From contig NZ_AP023262.1 of assembly GCF_016756615.1 (NCBI RefSeq), positions 2,044,501 through 2,108,500 on the forward strand: a DNA stretch of 64,000 bases, given 5' to 3'. The position numbers and the translations under genes were made by a program. The DNA is from Mesorhizobium sp. L-8-3 (GTDB lineage: Bacteria > Pseudomonadota > Alphaproteobacteria > Rhizobiales > Rhizobiaceae). The notes below the pieces were generated by a model. The model was not told the DNA's origin and did not search any database. It saw only the letters and a list, made by a program, of their open reading frames with translations. Below are positions 56,294-64,000 of this stretch, piece by piece. The stretch's first letter is position 1; each line of letters opens with the position of its first letter.

Positions 56294-56594
56294 GGTCTTG
56301 TCCTTTCCGGAGCGCGTCCAGCGCTCGTGCTGTTCTCCTCCGGCCGATGCATCATGACATAATCATGGTGCAGTGCAAAATAAACTGCTGCATTGCAGCA
56401 ATGCGCGCCTTGCATGGCACATCCAATGCGCCTCAAACGTCGGCGCGTCCCTCCGGGCCGCTTGGCTTTCGCGCCAACAGGCGTGGGCCACGCGGTCGCG
56501 CGCTTCAACGTCGATTTCATCGATGGTTGGTATTGGACATCGGAAAGGATGTTCGCGTCTGGACTGTCGGAACGAAACGGGCGTTGCCGGATGC
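56294..56594. other. Gene-free interval holding the promoter of the small DUF1127-like gene
   Basis: About 300 bp without a supported gene. The AT-rich patch 56350-56400 contains repeated TGCA/TGCTGCA words and a perfect palindrome; the right part precedes the PPOX gene stop. Confidence 0.55.
56386..56400. promoter_or_regulatory. Perfect 15-bp palindrome TGCTGCATTGCAGCA
   Basis: It lies about 93 bp upstream of the DUF1127-like start, beside CAGTGCAAAAT. The TGC/GCA content resembles operators described for PhaR, the polyhydroxybutyrate-responsive repressor, so it may be a PhaR-type site (inference from motif style only). Confidence 0.45.
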
Positions 56595-57209
56595 TCACCA
56601 CATGGATTTCTTGTAGCTCTCGTCCAGCCACTCGTCGGTCTTGGCGGCGGAATCGGCGAGCGCGAGCTGGTCTTTGAGGATGGTGCCCAACGTCGGCAGG
56701 GTGGAGCGGTCCACCCAGCTTTCGGGCTTCCAAAGTTCCGAGCGCATGAAGGCCTTGGCGCAATGCATATAGGCCGCCTTGATGGTGACCACGATGACGC
56801 TGATCGGGGGCCGCCCGTCGACGGCCAGCCTTTCGCGCAGCGCCTTGTCGGCGGTGATCCGCGCTTCGCCGTTGATGCGCAGCGTCTCGTTCATGCCGGG
56901 AATGAGGAACAGCAGTCCGACCGCAGGGTTGACCAGGATGTTCTCCAGCGTGTCGAGCCGATTGTTGCCGGGCCGGTCGGGAATGGCGATCGTGTTGTCG
57001 TCGAGGATGGCGACGAAGCCGGGCTTGTCGCCCTTCGGCGTCACGTCGCCATTGCCTCGGTCGTCGCAGGAGCCGATCAAGACGAACGGGCTCTTGGCGA
57101 GGAAGCCGCGGCAATGGAAGTCGAGCGACTTCAGTTCCTTGCGCACCGCGCCTTCGCCGGGTTCCTTGTAGATCGTCCGCAGTTCGTCGCGGTTGCTCAC
57201 GAATTGCAT
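56595..57209 (-). CDS. Pyridoxamine 5'-phosphate oxidase-like flavoprotein (PPOX class)
   Basis: The 204-residue protein has the split-barrel PPOX fold: LAKSPFVLIGSCDDRGNGDVTPKGD near residue 38, IPDRPGNNRLDTLENILVNPAVGLLFLIPGMNETLRINGEARI, and a C-terminal KAFMRSELWKPESW. It is of the subfamily with a KAFxRS.LW tail, likely FMN or F420-type cofactor binding; the reaction is unknown. Confidence 0.87.
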   Translation of the reverse strand: MQFVSNRDELRTIYKEPGEGAVRKELKSLDFHCRGFLAKSPFVLIGSCDDRGNGDVTPKGDKPGFVAILDDNTIAIPDRPGNNRLDTLENILVNPAVGLLFLIPGMNETLRINGEARITADKALRERLAVDGRPPISVIVVTIKAAYMHCAKAFMRSELWKPESWVDRSTLPTLGTILKDQLALADSAAKTDEWLDESYKKSMW

Positions 57210-57351
57210 CGTTGCGGTCCTTTCCCCAAAGCACCGCTCTCCGACGGTGGCCGATCCTGGCGCGGCGGAGGAAGTTACGCCGGTTCAACCAGAGGTGAAA
57301 AGAGGGAAAGCAGCCGTCGGTGAAATTTGCGCGTCTGTGGGAAGAGGTTTT

Positions 57352-58002
57352 CTACTTCCGCGCGTCATCCAGCGAGTGCTTCATGATCAGCGGCATCTGG
57401 CTCAGCGTGAAGACGAGCGTGATCGGCATGATGCCCCAAACCTTGAATGCTACCCAGGCGTCGGTCGAGAAGGTCCGCCAGACGATCTCGTTGACGATGG
57501 CCAGGAACAGGAAGAACAGGCCCCAGCGCAAGGTGAGCTTGCGCCAGCCTTCCGCATCGAGCCGGAAGGCCGAATCGAAGACGTAACCGAGCAGCGATCT
57601 GCCGAAGAGCAGGCCGCCGAGCAGCACGCCGCCGAACAGCGTGTTGACGATGGTCGGCTTCATTTTGATGAAGACGTCGTCTTGGAGCCACAGCGTGAGG
57701 GCGCCGAACACGAAGACAACGATGCCTGAAACCAGCGGCATGATCGGCAGCGAGCGGGTGAGGATCCACGACACCGTAAGCGCTACCGCGGTCGCCACCA
57801 TGAACAGGGCGGTGGCGAGGAAGATCGGGCCGCCGAATTCGCCGAGAGCGGGAAACCGCGCGATCAGGGCTTCGCCCCGGGTGTTGGCGAAGAAGAAGAC
57901 AAGGAGCGGACCGAGCTCGAGCGCGAGCTTCAGCAACGGGTTGATTTCCTTCTTCCTCGGGTCGGTCGGATCGCGTTCGAGGATCGGTTCGTCCATCATC
58001 AT
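57352..58002 (-). CDS. yciB: Inner-membrane-spanning protein YciB (septation protein A)
   Basis: The 216-residue protein has five to six helices and the family motifs [17 protein letters not shown] and [20 protein letters not shown]. YciB proteins affect envelope synthesis and septation. Its ATG at 58002 overlaps the ftsY stop (ATGA), so the two are translationally coupled. Confidence 0.93.
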   Translation of the reverse strand: MMMDEPILERDPTDPRKKEINPLLKLALELGPLLVFFFANTRGEALIARFPALGEFGGPIFLATALFMVATAVALTVSWILTRSLPIMPLVSGIVVFVFGALTLWLQDDVFIKMKPTIVNTLFGGVLLGGLLFGRSLLGYVFDSAFRLDAEGWRKLTLRWGLFFLFLAIVNEIVWRTFSTDAWVAFKVWGIMPITLVFTLSQMPLIMKHSLDDARK

Positions 58003-60068
58003 GCCACTCCTGCGATCGCCTTGGCGAAGTCGCTTGCCGAAAACGGTTCGAGATCGTCGACCTGCTCGCCGACGCCGATGAAATAGACCGGCAGCTTATG
58101 CTTGGCGGCGATTGCGACCAAAATACCGCCGCGCGCCGTGCCGTCGAGCTTGGTCATGACGAGGCCGTTGACGCCGGCGACATTGCGGAAGATCTCGACC
58201 TGGTTCAGCGCGTTCTGGCCGGTGGTCGCATCGACGGTCTGCAGCACGGTATGCGGGGCGTCCGGATCGAGCTTGCCCAGTACGCGCACGATCTTCTCCA
58301 GTTCCGCCATCAGCTCGGCCTTGTTCTGCAGCCGGCCGGCCGTGTCGATGATCAGCACGTCGGAGCCGGCCTGCTTGGCCTTTTCGAAAGCGTCGTAGGC
58401 AAGGCCGGCGGCATCGGCGCCCAGCTTGGAGGAGACGACCGGAGAGCCCGTCCGCTCGCCCCAGATCTTCAACTGCTCGATCGCGGCGGCGCGGAACGTG
58501 TCGCCGGCGGCCAGCGTGACCGCGAGGCCGCCCTCGACCAGCTTGGCGGCGAGCTTGCCGATGGTGGTGGTCTTGCCCGTGCCGTTGACGCCGACGACAA
58601 GGATCACATGCGGCTTGTGCGAGAGATCGAGTTCCAGCGGCATGGCCACCGGCATCAGGACCTTCTCCATCTCTTCGGCCATGATGGCGCGCACTTCGTC
58701 GTCCGAGACGTTCTTGCCGTAACGTCCGGAGGCGAGCGCGTCGGTGACCCGGATCGCGGTCTCCATGCCGAGATCGGCGCGGATCAGCACGTCCTCCAGA
58801 TCCTGCAGCGTGTCTTCGTCCAGCTTGCGCTTGGTGAAGACGCCGGCAATGTTGCTCGACAGCTCCTTCGACGAGCGCGACAGGCCCTGCTTGAGCCGCT
58901 GGAACCAGGAAAGTTTCGGTGCCGCCTCGACCGGCTTCGCCTCGGCCTTCTGCTGCACTTTCTTCGCGACGGTCACCTTGCCGGCAGGTGTCGGCGAAAC
59001 GTCCTCTCCCCCCTTGAGGGGGAGATGGCCCGAAGGGCCAGAGGGGGTTGTCTCGGCCGCGCGCGGCGCCTCACTTGCATCGTGCGTCGGCTGTGCTTCG
59101 GCCGCAATCGTCTCGGCGATGCTCGGCGGTTCTTCGACAGGCGCGCGAGATTCCTGGACGAATGGTGCTGGCGCTGCCTCAGTAGGGACAGTCCCAGCAG
59201 GGAGCGGCGCTTCCTCGGCCGGGGCGTCAGGTTCCGCGGCGACCCCACCCCGATCGGCTTCGCCGATCGACCCTCCCCTCAAGGGGGAGGGGGGCGTCGG
59301 CGCTTCTCCCCCCTCGAGGGGGAGATGGCCCGGAGGGCCAGAGGGGGTTGTCTCGGCAGCGCGGGGCGCCTTGCCTGCATCCGACGTGGGCTGTGCTTCG
59401 GACGCAATGGTCTCGGCCGCGCTCGGCGTTTCTTCAACAGGCGCGCTGGGCTCTTCGGTGACCGGCTCCGAAGCTGCTTGGGCAGAGACAGTTTCAGCGG
59501 AACGCGGCGCTTCCTCGGCCGGGGCGTCAGGTTCTGCGGCGACCCCACCCCGATCGGCTTCGCCGATCGACCCTCCCCTCAAGGGGGAGGGGGACGTCGG
59601 CGCGGCATCCTCTCCCCCCTTGAGGGGGAGATGGCCCGAAGGGCCAGAGGGGGTTATTTCGGCAGTGTTCGGCGCTTCGTCGGTGGCCACCTTTTCCGGT
59701 GTCTCAGGAGACGCGGGAGCGGTGGGGATCTCAACCGGGGCCGGCGCGGGCTGGGGTTCGGGAGCGGCAGGCTCCACTTCCGGGAGCGCGGGTTCAGGCT
59801 CCGCGGCGGGTTCTGCCGGCGTCGGTACTTCGACGGGCTGCCGCGGCGGCGCCGGCTGCGGCACTTCTGGCGTTTTCTCCGGCTCGGTCGGAGCGGGAGC
59901 CGGTTCCGCTGGGGGGAGCGGTGCGGGCTGCGGTTCCTGTGGCGCGGGGGCGACAAGTTCCGGGGGGCTGAGAGGCTTCAGATCCTCCGCCTGGCTCTCG
60001 ACCTGCTCCTTTTCCTCAGCCTGCTTGCGGCCGAAGGAAAAGACCTTCTTGATGAAATTGAATGCCAT
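57999..60068 (-). CDS. ftsY: Signal recognition particle receptor FtsY with repeat-expanded N-terminal domain
   Basis: The 689-residue protein has a C-terminal SRP GTPase NG domain (from about residue 395): [48 protein letters not shown] and [10 protein letters not shown]. Residues about 1-390 are an acidic Pro/Ala/Glu-rich linker that contains three copies of [16 protein letters not shown] and two of [21 protein letters not shown] peptides encoded by palindromic DNA repeats in frame. The functional core is intact, so FtsY should still work; it targets ribosome-SRP complexes to SecYEG. It lies in the order dapF-mtaB-ftsY-yciB. Confidence 0.94.
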   Translation of the reverse strand: MAFNFIKKVFSFGRKQAEEKEQVESQAEDLKPLSPPELVAPAPQEPQPAPLPPAEPAPAPTEPEKTPEVPQPAPPRQPVEVPTPAEPAAEPEPALPEVEPAAPEPQPAPAPVEIPTAPASPETPEKVATDEAPNTAEITPSGPSGHLPLKGGEDAAPTSPSPLRGGSIGEADRGGVAAEPDAPAEEAPRSAETVSAQAASEPVTEEPSAPVEETPSAAETIASEAQPTSDAGKAPRAAETTPSGPPGHLPLEGGEAPTPPSPLRGGSIGEADRGGVAAEPDAPAEEAPLPAGTVPTEAAPAPFVQESRAPVEEPPSIAETIAAEAQPTHDASEAPRAAETTPSGPSGHLPLKGGEDVSPTPAGKVTVAKKVQQKAEAKPVEAAPKLSWFQRLKQGLSRSSKELSSNIAGVFTKRKLDEDTLQDLEDVLIRADLGMETAIRVTDALASGRYGKNVSDDEVRAIMAEEMEKVLMPVAMPLELDLSHKPHVILVVGVNGTGKTTTIGKLAAKLVEGGLAVTLAAGDTFRAAAIEQLKIWGERTGSPVVSSKLGADAAGLAYDAFEKAKQAGSDVLIIDTAGRLQNKAELMAELEKIVRVLGKLDPDAPHTVLQTVDATTGQNALNQVEIFRNVAGVNGLVMTKLDGTARGGILVAIAAKHKLPVYFIGVGEQVDDLEPFSASDFAKAIAGVA
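59004..59655. repeat. Palindromic repeats in frame inside ftsY, in 300-nt tandem units
   Basis: Element ii (CTCTCCCCCC...GATGGCCCGAAGGGCCAGAGG) occurs at 59004-59049, 59305-59349 and 59611-59655. Element i (GACCCCACCCCGATCGGC TTC GCCGATCG...) occurs at 59241-59290 and 59541-59590, exactly 300 nt apart. Each has strong internal hairpins. The acidic spacers between them are also similar, indicating tandem amplification of a repeat-plus-linker unit. Confidence 0.93.
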
Positions 60069-60079
60069 CGAACGTTCCG

Positions 60080-61363
60080 TCAGGCCGCGCGGGCCGAGAG
60101 GGGGGAGGCCAGCAGCTGGCGTCCGTCATGGCCTGTCACCACGGCGTCGACAATGTCGCCCGGCGCGCCGGCCGCGATCGCGGTCAGCGTGAAACCTTCC
60201 GTGCGACCGATGCCGTCACGCTCGACGAGGATCGATTGCCGCGTGCCGGCGAGCGTCGCCAGATGCCCGGCATAGGCGGCGTCGCCGGCGGCGCGCAGGC
60301 GTGCGGCGCGCGCTTTGACCACGGCCCGGTCGACCTGCGGCATGCGGGCAGCCGGTGTTCCTGCGCGCGGCGAGAAGGGAAAGACGTGGAGATGGGTCAA
60401 GCCGCATTCCTCGACGATGCCGAGCGAGTTCTGGAACATCGCTTCGGTCTCGGTCGGGAAGCCGGCGATGATGTCGGCCCCGAACACGATGCCGGGGCGC
60501 AGTCTGCGCACCTCCTCGCAGAAGCGTATGGAATCGTCGCGCAGATGCCTGCGTTTCATCCTCTTCAGGATCATGTCGTCGCCGGCCTGCAGCGACAGGT
60601 GCAGATGCGGCATCAGCCTGTTTTCGTTGGCGATCGCGTCGAGCAGGTCGTCATCCGCTTCGATGGAATCGATCGAGGACAACCGCAGCCGCTTCACGTC
60701 GGGCACCTGCTTCAGGATCGTCTTGACCAGCTTTCCGAGCCTGGGCGCGCCCGGCAGGTCGGCGCCGTAGCTGGTCATGTCGACGCCGGTCAGCACGATC
60801 TCGGCGTATCCGTTGCCGGCCAGACGCTTGACCTGCTCGACCACCGCGCCCATCGGCACGGACCGCGAATTGCCGCGGCCGAAGGGGATGATGCAGAAGG
60901 TGCAGCGATGGTCGCAGCCGTTCTGGACCTGCACGAAGGCGCGGGCGCGGCCCTCGATCGCGTCGACCATATGCGAGGCGGTCTCGCGCACGCTCATGAT
61001 GTCGTTGACGCGCGCCTTTTCGGTATCGTTGACGCCGAAGTCGGGCAAAGCGCGGTAGCTGCTCGAGCGCAGCTTCTCCTCATTGCCGAGCACGAGGTCG
61101 ACCTCGTCCATCGCCACGAAGGCCGCGGGGTCGGTCTGGGCGGCGCAGCCCGTGACGATGATGCGCGCGTCGGGGCTCTCGCGGCGCGCCTTGCGGATCG
61201 ACTGCTTCGCCTGGCGAACGGCTTCGGCCGTCACCGCGCAGGTGTTGAAGATGACCGCGCCGCCCTCAAGGCCGCCCAGCCCGGCAGTCTCCGCCTCGCG
61301 GCGCATCACCTCGGATTCATAGGTGTTCAGCCGGCAGCCGAAGGTGACGATGTCGACCGCCAT
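60080..61363 (-). CDS. mtaB: tRNA t6A37 methylthiotransferase MtaB
   Basis: The 427-residue radical-SAM methylthiotransferase has the N-terminal cluster cysteines (FGCRLN, NTCAVT, TGCAAQ) and the radical SAM motif CDHRCTFCIIPFGRG. It converts t6A to ms2t6A at position 37 of tRNAs. The ATG at 61363 overlaps the dapF stop by one base (TGATG), which sets this start against a longer open frame to 61561. Confidence 0.94.
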   Translation of the reverse strand: MAVDIVTFGCRLNTYESEVMRREAETAGLGGLEGGAVIFNTCAVTAEAVRQAKQSIRKARRESPDARIIVTGCAAQTDPAAFVAMDEVDLVLGNEEKLRSSSYRALPDFGVNDTEKARVNDIMSVRETASHMVDAIEGRARAFVQVQNGCDHRCTFCIIPFGRGNSRSVPMGAVVEQVKRLAGNGYAEIVLTGVDMTSYGADLPGAPRLGKLVKTILKQVPDVKRLRLSSIDSIEADDDLLDAIANENRLMPHLHLSLQAGDDMILKRMKRRHLRDDSIRFCEEVRRLRPGIVFGADIIAGFPTETEAMFQNSLGIVEECGLTHLHVFPFSPRAGTPAARMPQVDRAVVKARAARLRAAGDAAYAGHLATLAGTRQSILVERDGIGRTEGFTLTAIAAGAPGDIVDAVVTGHDGRQLLASPLSARAA

Positions 61364-62244
61364 CAGGCAACGTCCCTTTCGTCGCGGTTCCAGGCACCGG
61401 TGGCCGGATCGAAACTGCCGGCGAATTCCCATTCGGCCGGGCCGGTCATGATCACGTGGTCGTCGTCGCGCCATTCGATCAGGAGCGGCCCACCCGGCAC
61501 GGTCACGGTAACGGCGCGGCCGGTTCGCCGCGTGCGTGCGGCGCTCACCGCGGCCGCGCAAGCGGCCGAGCCGCAGGCCCGGGTCAGGCCGGCGCCGCGC
61601 TCCCAGGTGCGAATGGCCATGGCGTCCGGTGCCGTGACCTGCGCGATCGTGATGTTGGCGCGCTCGGGGAAGATCGGATGATTTTCGAGCATCGGACCGA
61701 AGCGGTCGAGTTCGTAGGACCAGACGTCGCGGTCGACCCAGAAGATGGCGTGCGGGTTGCCCATCGAGGCAACCGAGGGCGAGTGCAGCACCGGCTTGTC
61801 GATGGGGCCGACCTGCAGCTCGATCATGCGCGTGTCGCGGAACTCCTCGGCAAGCGGGATGTCCCGCCAGCCGAAGCGCGGCATGCCCATATCGACCGAG
61901 ATCATCCCGTCGGCATGCTCGTCCGCGTTGAGGATGCCGGCCACGGTCTCGAAGGTGAAGTGCCTGCGGCCGGTCTCGGCCGACAGGGCCCGCACCACGC
62001 AGCGCATGCCGTTGCCGCAGGCCTGCGCGATCGAGCCGTCGGAATTCAGGATCTCGATATAGTTCTCGGTGCCTGATGTGCGCGGATCGTGGATCGCCAT
62101 GATCTGGTCGAAACGGGTGGCGGGATCGGCATTGAGCGCGACCGCGGCGGCGGGCGAGACGCGGCCGGCGCGACCGCGCATGTCGGCGACGATGATCTCG
62201 TTGCCGAGCCCGTTCATCTTTGCGAACTTCGCCCTCGCGGTCAT
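61363..62244 (-). CDS. dapF: Diaminopimelate epimerase
   Basis: The 293-residue enzyme has the two catalytic cysteines in QACGNGMRC and RACGSAACA and the N-terminal [13 protein letters not shown]. It interconverts LL- and meso-diaminopimelate for lysine and peptidoglycan. It is the first gene of the dapF-mtaB-ftsY-yciB operon. Confidence 0.96.
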   Translation of the reverse strand: MTARAKFAKMNGLGNEIIVADMRGRAGRVSPAAAVALNADPATRFDQIMAIHDPRTSGTENYIEILNSDGSIAQACGNGMRCVVRALSAETGRRHFTFETVAGILNADEHADGMISVDMGMPRFGWRDIPLAEEFRDTRMIELQVGPIDKPVLHSPSVASMGNPHAIFWVDRDVWSYELDRFGPMLENHPIFPERANITIAQVTAPDAMAIRTWERGAGLTRACGSAACAAAVSAARTRRTGRAVTVTVPGGPLLIEWRDDDHVIMTGPAEWEFAGSFDPATGAWNRDERDVA

Positions 62245-62332
62245 TCCGTTGCTTTTTCGGCCTGTTGCGTTTGGCGCCTATATGGCGGAAACGGCCGGGA
62301 ATTACCAGTGCGACCCGTTGGAGCGGAGCCGA

Positions 62333-63361
62333 TCAGGGGGCCGGCACGTCCCATACTTCACCCGGCAGCATCGGCCGGAAGCATTCGCGCCCGATGTTGC
62401 GCGCCTCGAGTGCGCGCCAGAGCCTGTCGCGCGGCTCCTCGATCGGTTCGTTGGTCAGCGGGAAGGTGCCCCAGTGACAGCCGACGGCCCAGGCGGCCTT
62501 GCACAGCAACATTCCCTCGGCCGCCTCGTCGGGATCCTGGTGATGCGGCTCCATGAACCAGCGTGGCGCGTAGGCGCCGATGGGCAGGACGGCAAGGCGG
62601 AAACCGCCATGCTTCTGGCCGAGCCGTCGATAGATGCTGCCCCCATGGAAGCCGGTGTCGCCGGCGAAATAGAGCTTTCCGGCAGGGGCCTCGACGACGA
62701 AACCGCCCCATAGCGCCATGCGCCGGTCCGCCGCGCCGCGCGCCGACCAGTGATGGGCCGGCTCGACATGGATCGTCACCCGGTCCGTCACCGCCAGGGT
62801 CTCTCCCCAGTCTCGGGCGACGACACGCAGGCTCGGCGCGGCGGCATCAAGGATAGCGTCGTTGCCGAGCGGCGTCACCACGAGCGGATCATGTCCGGCG
62901 CGGAGCTTCTTCAGCGTGGCGGCGTCCATATGGTCGTAGTGATTGTGGCTCAGAAGCACGAGGTCGATGGGAGGCAGGTCGTCGAAGGCGATGCCGGGTT
63001 CGTTCACCCGCTTCGGTCCGGCGAAGGAGAAGGGCGAGACACGCTCCGACCAGACGGGATCGGTGAGCATATTGAGGCCGGCGAACTGGATGAGCACGGT
63101 GGAGTGGCCGACCATGGTGACGCGAAGTTCGTCGCCGGCCACGCGCGCATCCGGTCGCGCCGAAGGAAAGGGGCTCGGCCAGGAGGCTGGCCACGGCGTG
63201 CGCTCCCCGCCCAGTTGCCAGCGCAGGAGGTCGGCGAAACCGGCCGGCGGCCTGCCGCCCGGATTGAAGAACACGCGCCCGTCGAAATGGTCGCTGACAT
63301 CGCCCTGGAAATAGGGGTTGCGCCTTTTGGTGCGCGTGACGTTTCCGGCCAGAGGTTTCAT
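62333..63361 (-). CDS. MBL-fold metallohydrolase (NAPE-PLD/RomA-like)
   Basis: The 342-residue protein has the metallo-beta-lactamase motif LLSHNHYDHMD, TMVGHSTVLIQFAGLNMLTDPVW at the start of the core, YFAGDTGFHGG and GCHWGTFPLTNEP. It resembles the UlaG/NAPE-PLD group of metal-dependent phosphodiesterases. The ATG at 63361 (MKPLAGNV) is preferred over 63415. Substrate unknown. Confidence 0.88.
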   Translation of the reverse strand: MKPLAGNVTRTKRRNPYFQGDVSDHFDGRVFFNPGGRPPAGFADLLRWQLGGERTPWPASWPSPFPSARPDARVAGDELRVTMVGHSTVLIQFAGLNMLTDPVWSERVSPFSFAGPKRVNEPGIAFDDLPPIDLVLLSHNHYDHMDAATLKKLRAGHDPLVVTPLGNDAILDAAAPSLRVVARDWGETLAVTDRVTIHVEPAHHWSARGAADRRMALWGGFVVEAPAGKLYFAGDTGFHGGSIYRRLGQKHGGFRLAVLPIGAYAPRWFMEPHHQDPDEAAEGMLLCKAAWAVGCHWGTFPLTNEPIEEPRDRLWRALEARNIGRECFRPMLPGEVWDVPAP

Positions 63362-63916
63362 CCCTGTCGTCTCGAACGTGCAGATCCGCCGCTTTGTTCC
63401 ATCATCTGATGCCATGTGCCTGGACGCTGACGCATCCGCGCGACCTCAGTTGCCGTCGCGGTCCTTCCGGGCCGCTCCGCTTCGCGCCAACGAGCGATCC
63501 TGTCGACCGTTGGCAATGAACCCGACACGATGGCGCTGGAGCAAGCGGCCCCTCCTGATGCTGACAAAGGCGCTGCCGTTTGGCTAGTCCTTGCTTCGAG
63601 ATGCGCCTTTGCAGAGCCGACGCCGGCCGGATCGAGGCCCGGACAGAGAGGCCGGCCACGGTGCCGGTCGGCTCCGTCGACAGGCCGTTCGGGCCGCGGG
63701 AGGCCCGTCTCACAGCGCCTTGCGGCTGTTTGCGTGCCGAGCAGATCAATCGGTGGGTGAATTCTCCGGGCTGAGCATGCAGCGTGGTAAAATCGCAACA
63801 TTTGTAGGATCGAAACCGCATTTTAACCATATCCGGTTGCAATTTAGCCAATATCGATGATTTGGGTTCAATGATATCAACGGCCGGAGCGTGGACTGGC
63901 TCCGACGGAGGATTTG
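63362..63916. other. Gene-free interval before the lipoprotein gene
   Basis: No coding frame is supported in 555 bp. The right 130 bp (63785-63900) are markedly AT-richer and should contain the promoter of the following gene. Confidence 0.55.
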
Positions 63917-64000
63917 ATGAATTTTTCCAAGACGGGCCTTGTTCTTGTGTCGCTGATGGCGCTGACCGCGGCCGGCTGTTCCAGTTCGCGGTTTTCGACG
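63917..64000 (+). CDS. Lipoprotein, N-terminal fragment
   Basis: The gene runs off the right edge after 28 codons. It encodes MNFSKTGLVLVSLMALTAAGCSSSRF: a lipoprotein signal peptide with lipobox LTAAGC, so Cys20 is probably lipidated. The start follows GGAGGA. It could be an Omp19-like or other small outer-membrane lipoprotein, but too little is visible to decide. Confidence 0.8.
   Translation, partial: MNFSKTGLVLVSLMALTAAGCSSSRFST

Noticed and set aside
58098..60275. 725-aa and 482-aa plus-strand open frames opposite ftsY
   Set aside because: They are shadows of ftsY; repeated peptides come from the DNA repeats read on the other strand.
63362..63860. Several 60-150-aa open frames on both strands
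   Set aside because: They overlap one another, have no ribosome binding sites or domain features, and their composition is that of GC-rich noncoding DNA.

Overview
The window is about 64 kb of GC-rich chromosome from an alphaproteobacterium, most likely order Hyphomicrobiales (Rhizobiales), family Phyllobacteriaceae (Mesorhizobium, Aminobacter or a relative). This is inferred from the 180-kDa-type NAD-glutamate dehydrogenase, the acnA / ccmABCDG neighbourhood, the dapF-mtaB-ftsY-yciB order, the DUF1223, DUF2794 and IalB families, and several dispersed palindromic repeats of a rhizobial style. No 16S, tRNA or plasmid marker was seen, so the genus is not fixed. I saw no insertion sequence, integrase, prophage or CRISPR array.

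Layout. 1-2.5 kb: 5' part of the NAD-GDH gene and a Bax-inhibitor-1 protein. 2.8-12 kb: one tight minus-strand operon (amino-acid-type ABC importer, dimethylformamidase-like hydrolase, class III aminotransferase, beta-keto acid cleavage enzyme, HDAC/acetylpolyamine amidohydrolase) with a divergent LysR regulator. This reads as an import-and-degrade pathway for an acylated or amidated beta-amino compound. 12-16.7 kb: ybbP/ybbA and divergent arylesterase (tesA-like), with ybbA and ybbP pushed apart by an array of 78-bp repeats bounded by perfect 50-bp inverted repeats. 16.9-21 kb: thpR, a soluble class III cyclase, LMW protein tyrosine phosphatase, phhB, a DUF1232 protein and an IalB-like secreted protein. 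21-26.4 kb: branched-chain-type (Liv) ABC transporter. 26.5-32.1 kb: HAD hydrolase, rlmN, LysE exporter, a ParD antitoxin beside a frameshifted ParE toxin, and a GT39 membrane glycosyltransferase. 33-41.7 kb: argG, lytic transglycosylase, amine-oxidase-like flavoprotein, rpsU (TTG start), typA, second LysE exporter, YCII protein, GNAT acetyltransferase. 41.8-46.7 kb: two paralogous periplasmic binding proteins followed by a membrane receptor cyclase (helical periplasmic domain, HAMP, PAS, cyclase), without permease or ATPase: a candidate ligand-sensing second-messenger operon. 47-49 kb: DUF2794, a possible small RNA with a strong terminator, DUF1223. 49-55 kb: acnA and, divergently, ccmABCDG for haem export and cytochrome c maturation. 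55-64 kb: BASS-type transporter, a 55-aa DUF1127-like protein, PPOX-family flavoprotein, yciB-ftsY-mtaB-dapF, an MBL-fold hydrolase and the start of a lipoprotein.

The most unusual features are repeat-driven changes to ordinary genes: ybbA takes its last 13 codons and stop from a repeat; ftsY carries palindromic repeats in frame, amplified in 300-nt units; ccmA and ccmB are separated by a related palindromic element; and a two-hairpin repeat occurs at five sites. The most interesting candidate systems are the binding-protein/receptor-cyclase operon and the amide hydrolase-aminotransferase-BKACE catabolic operon.
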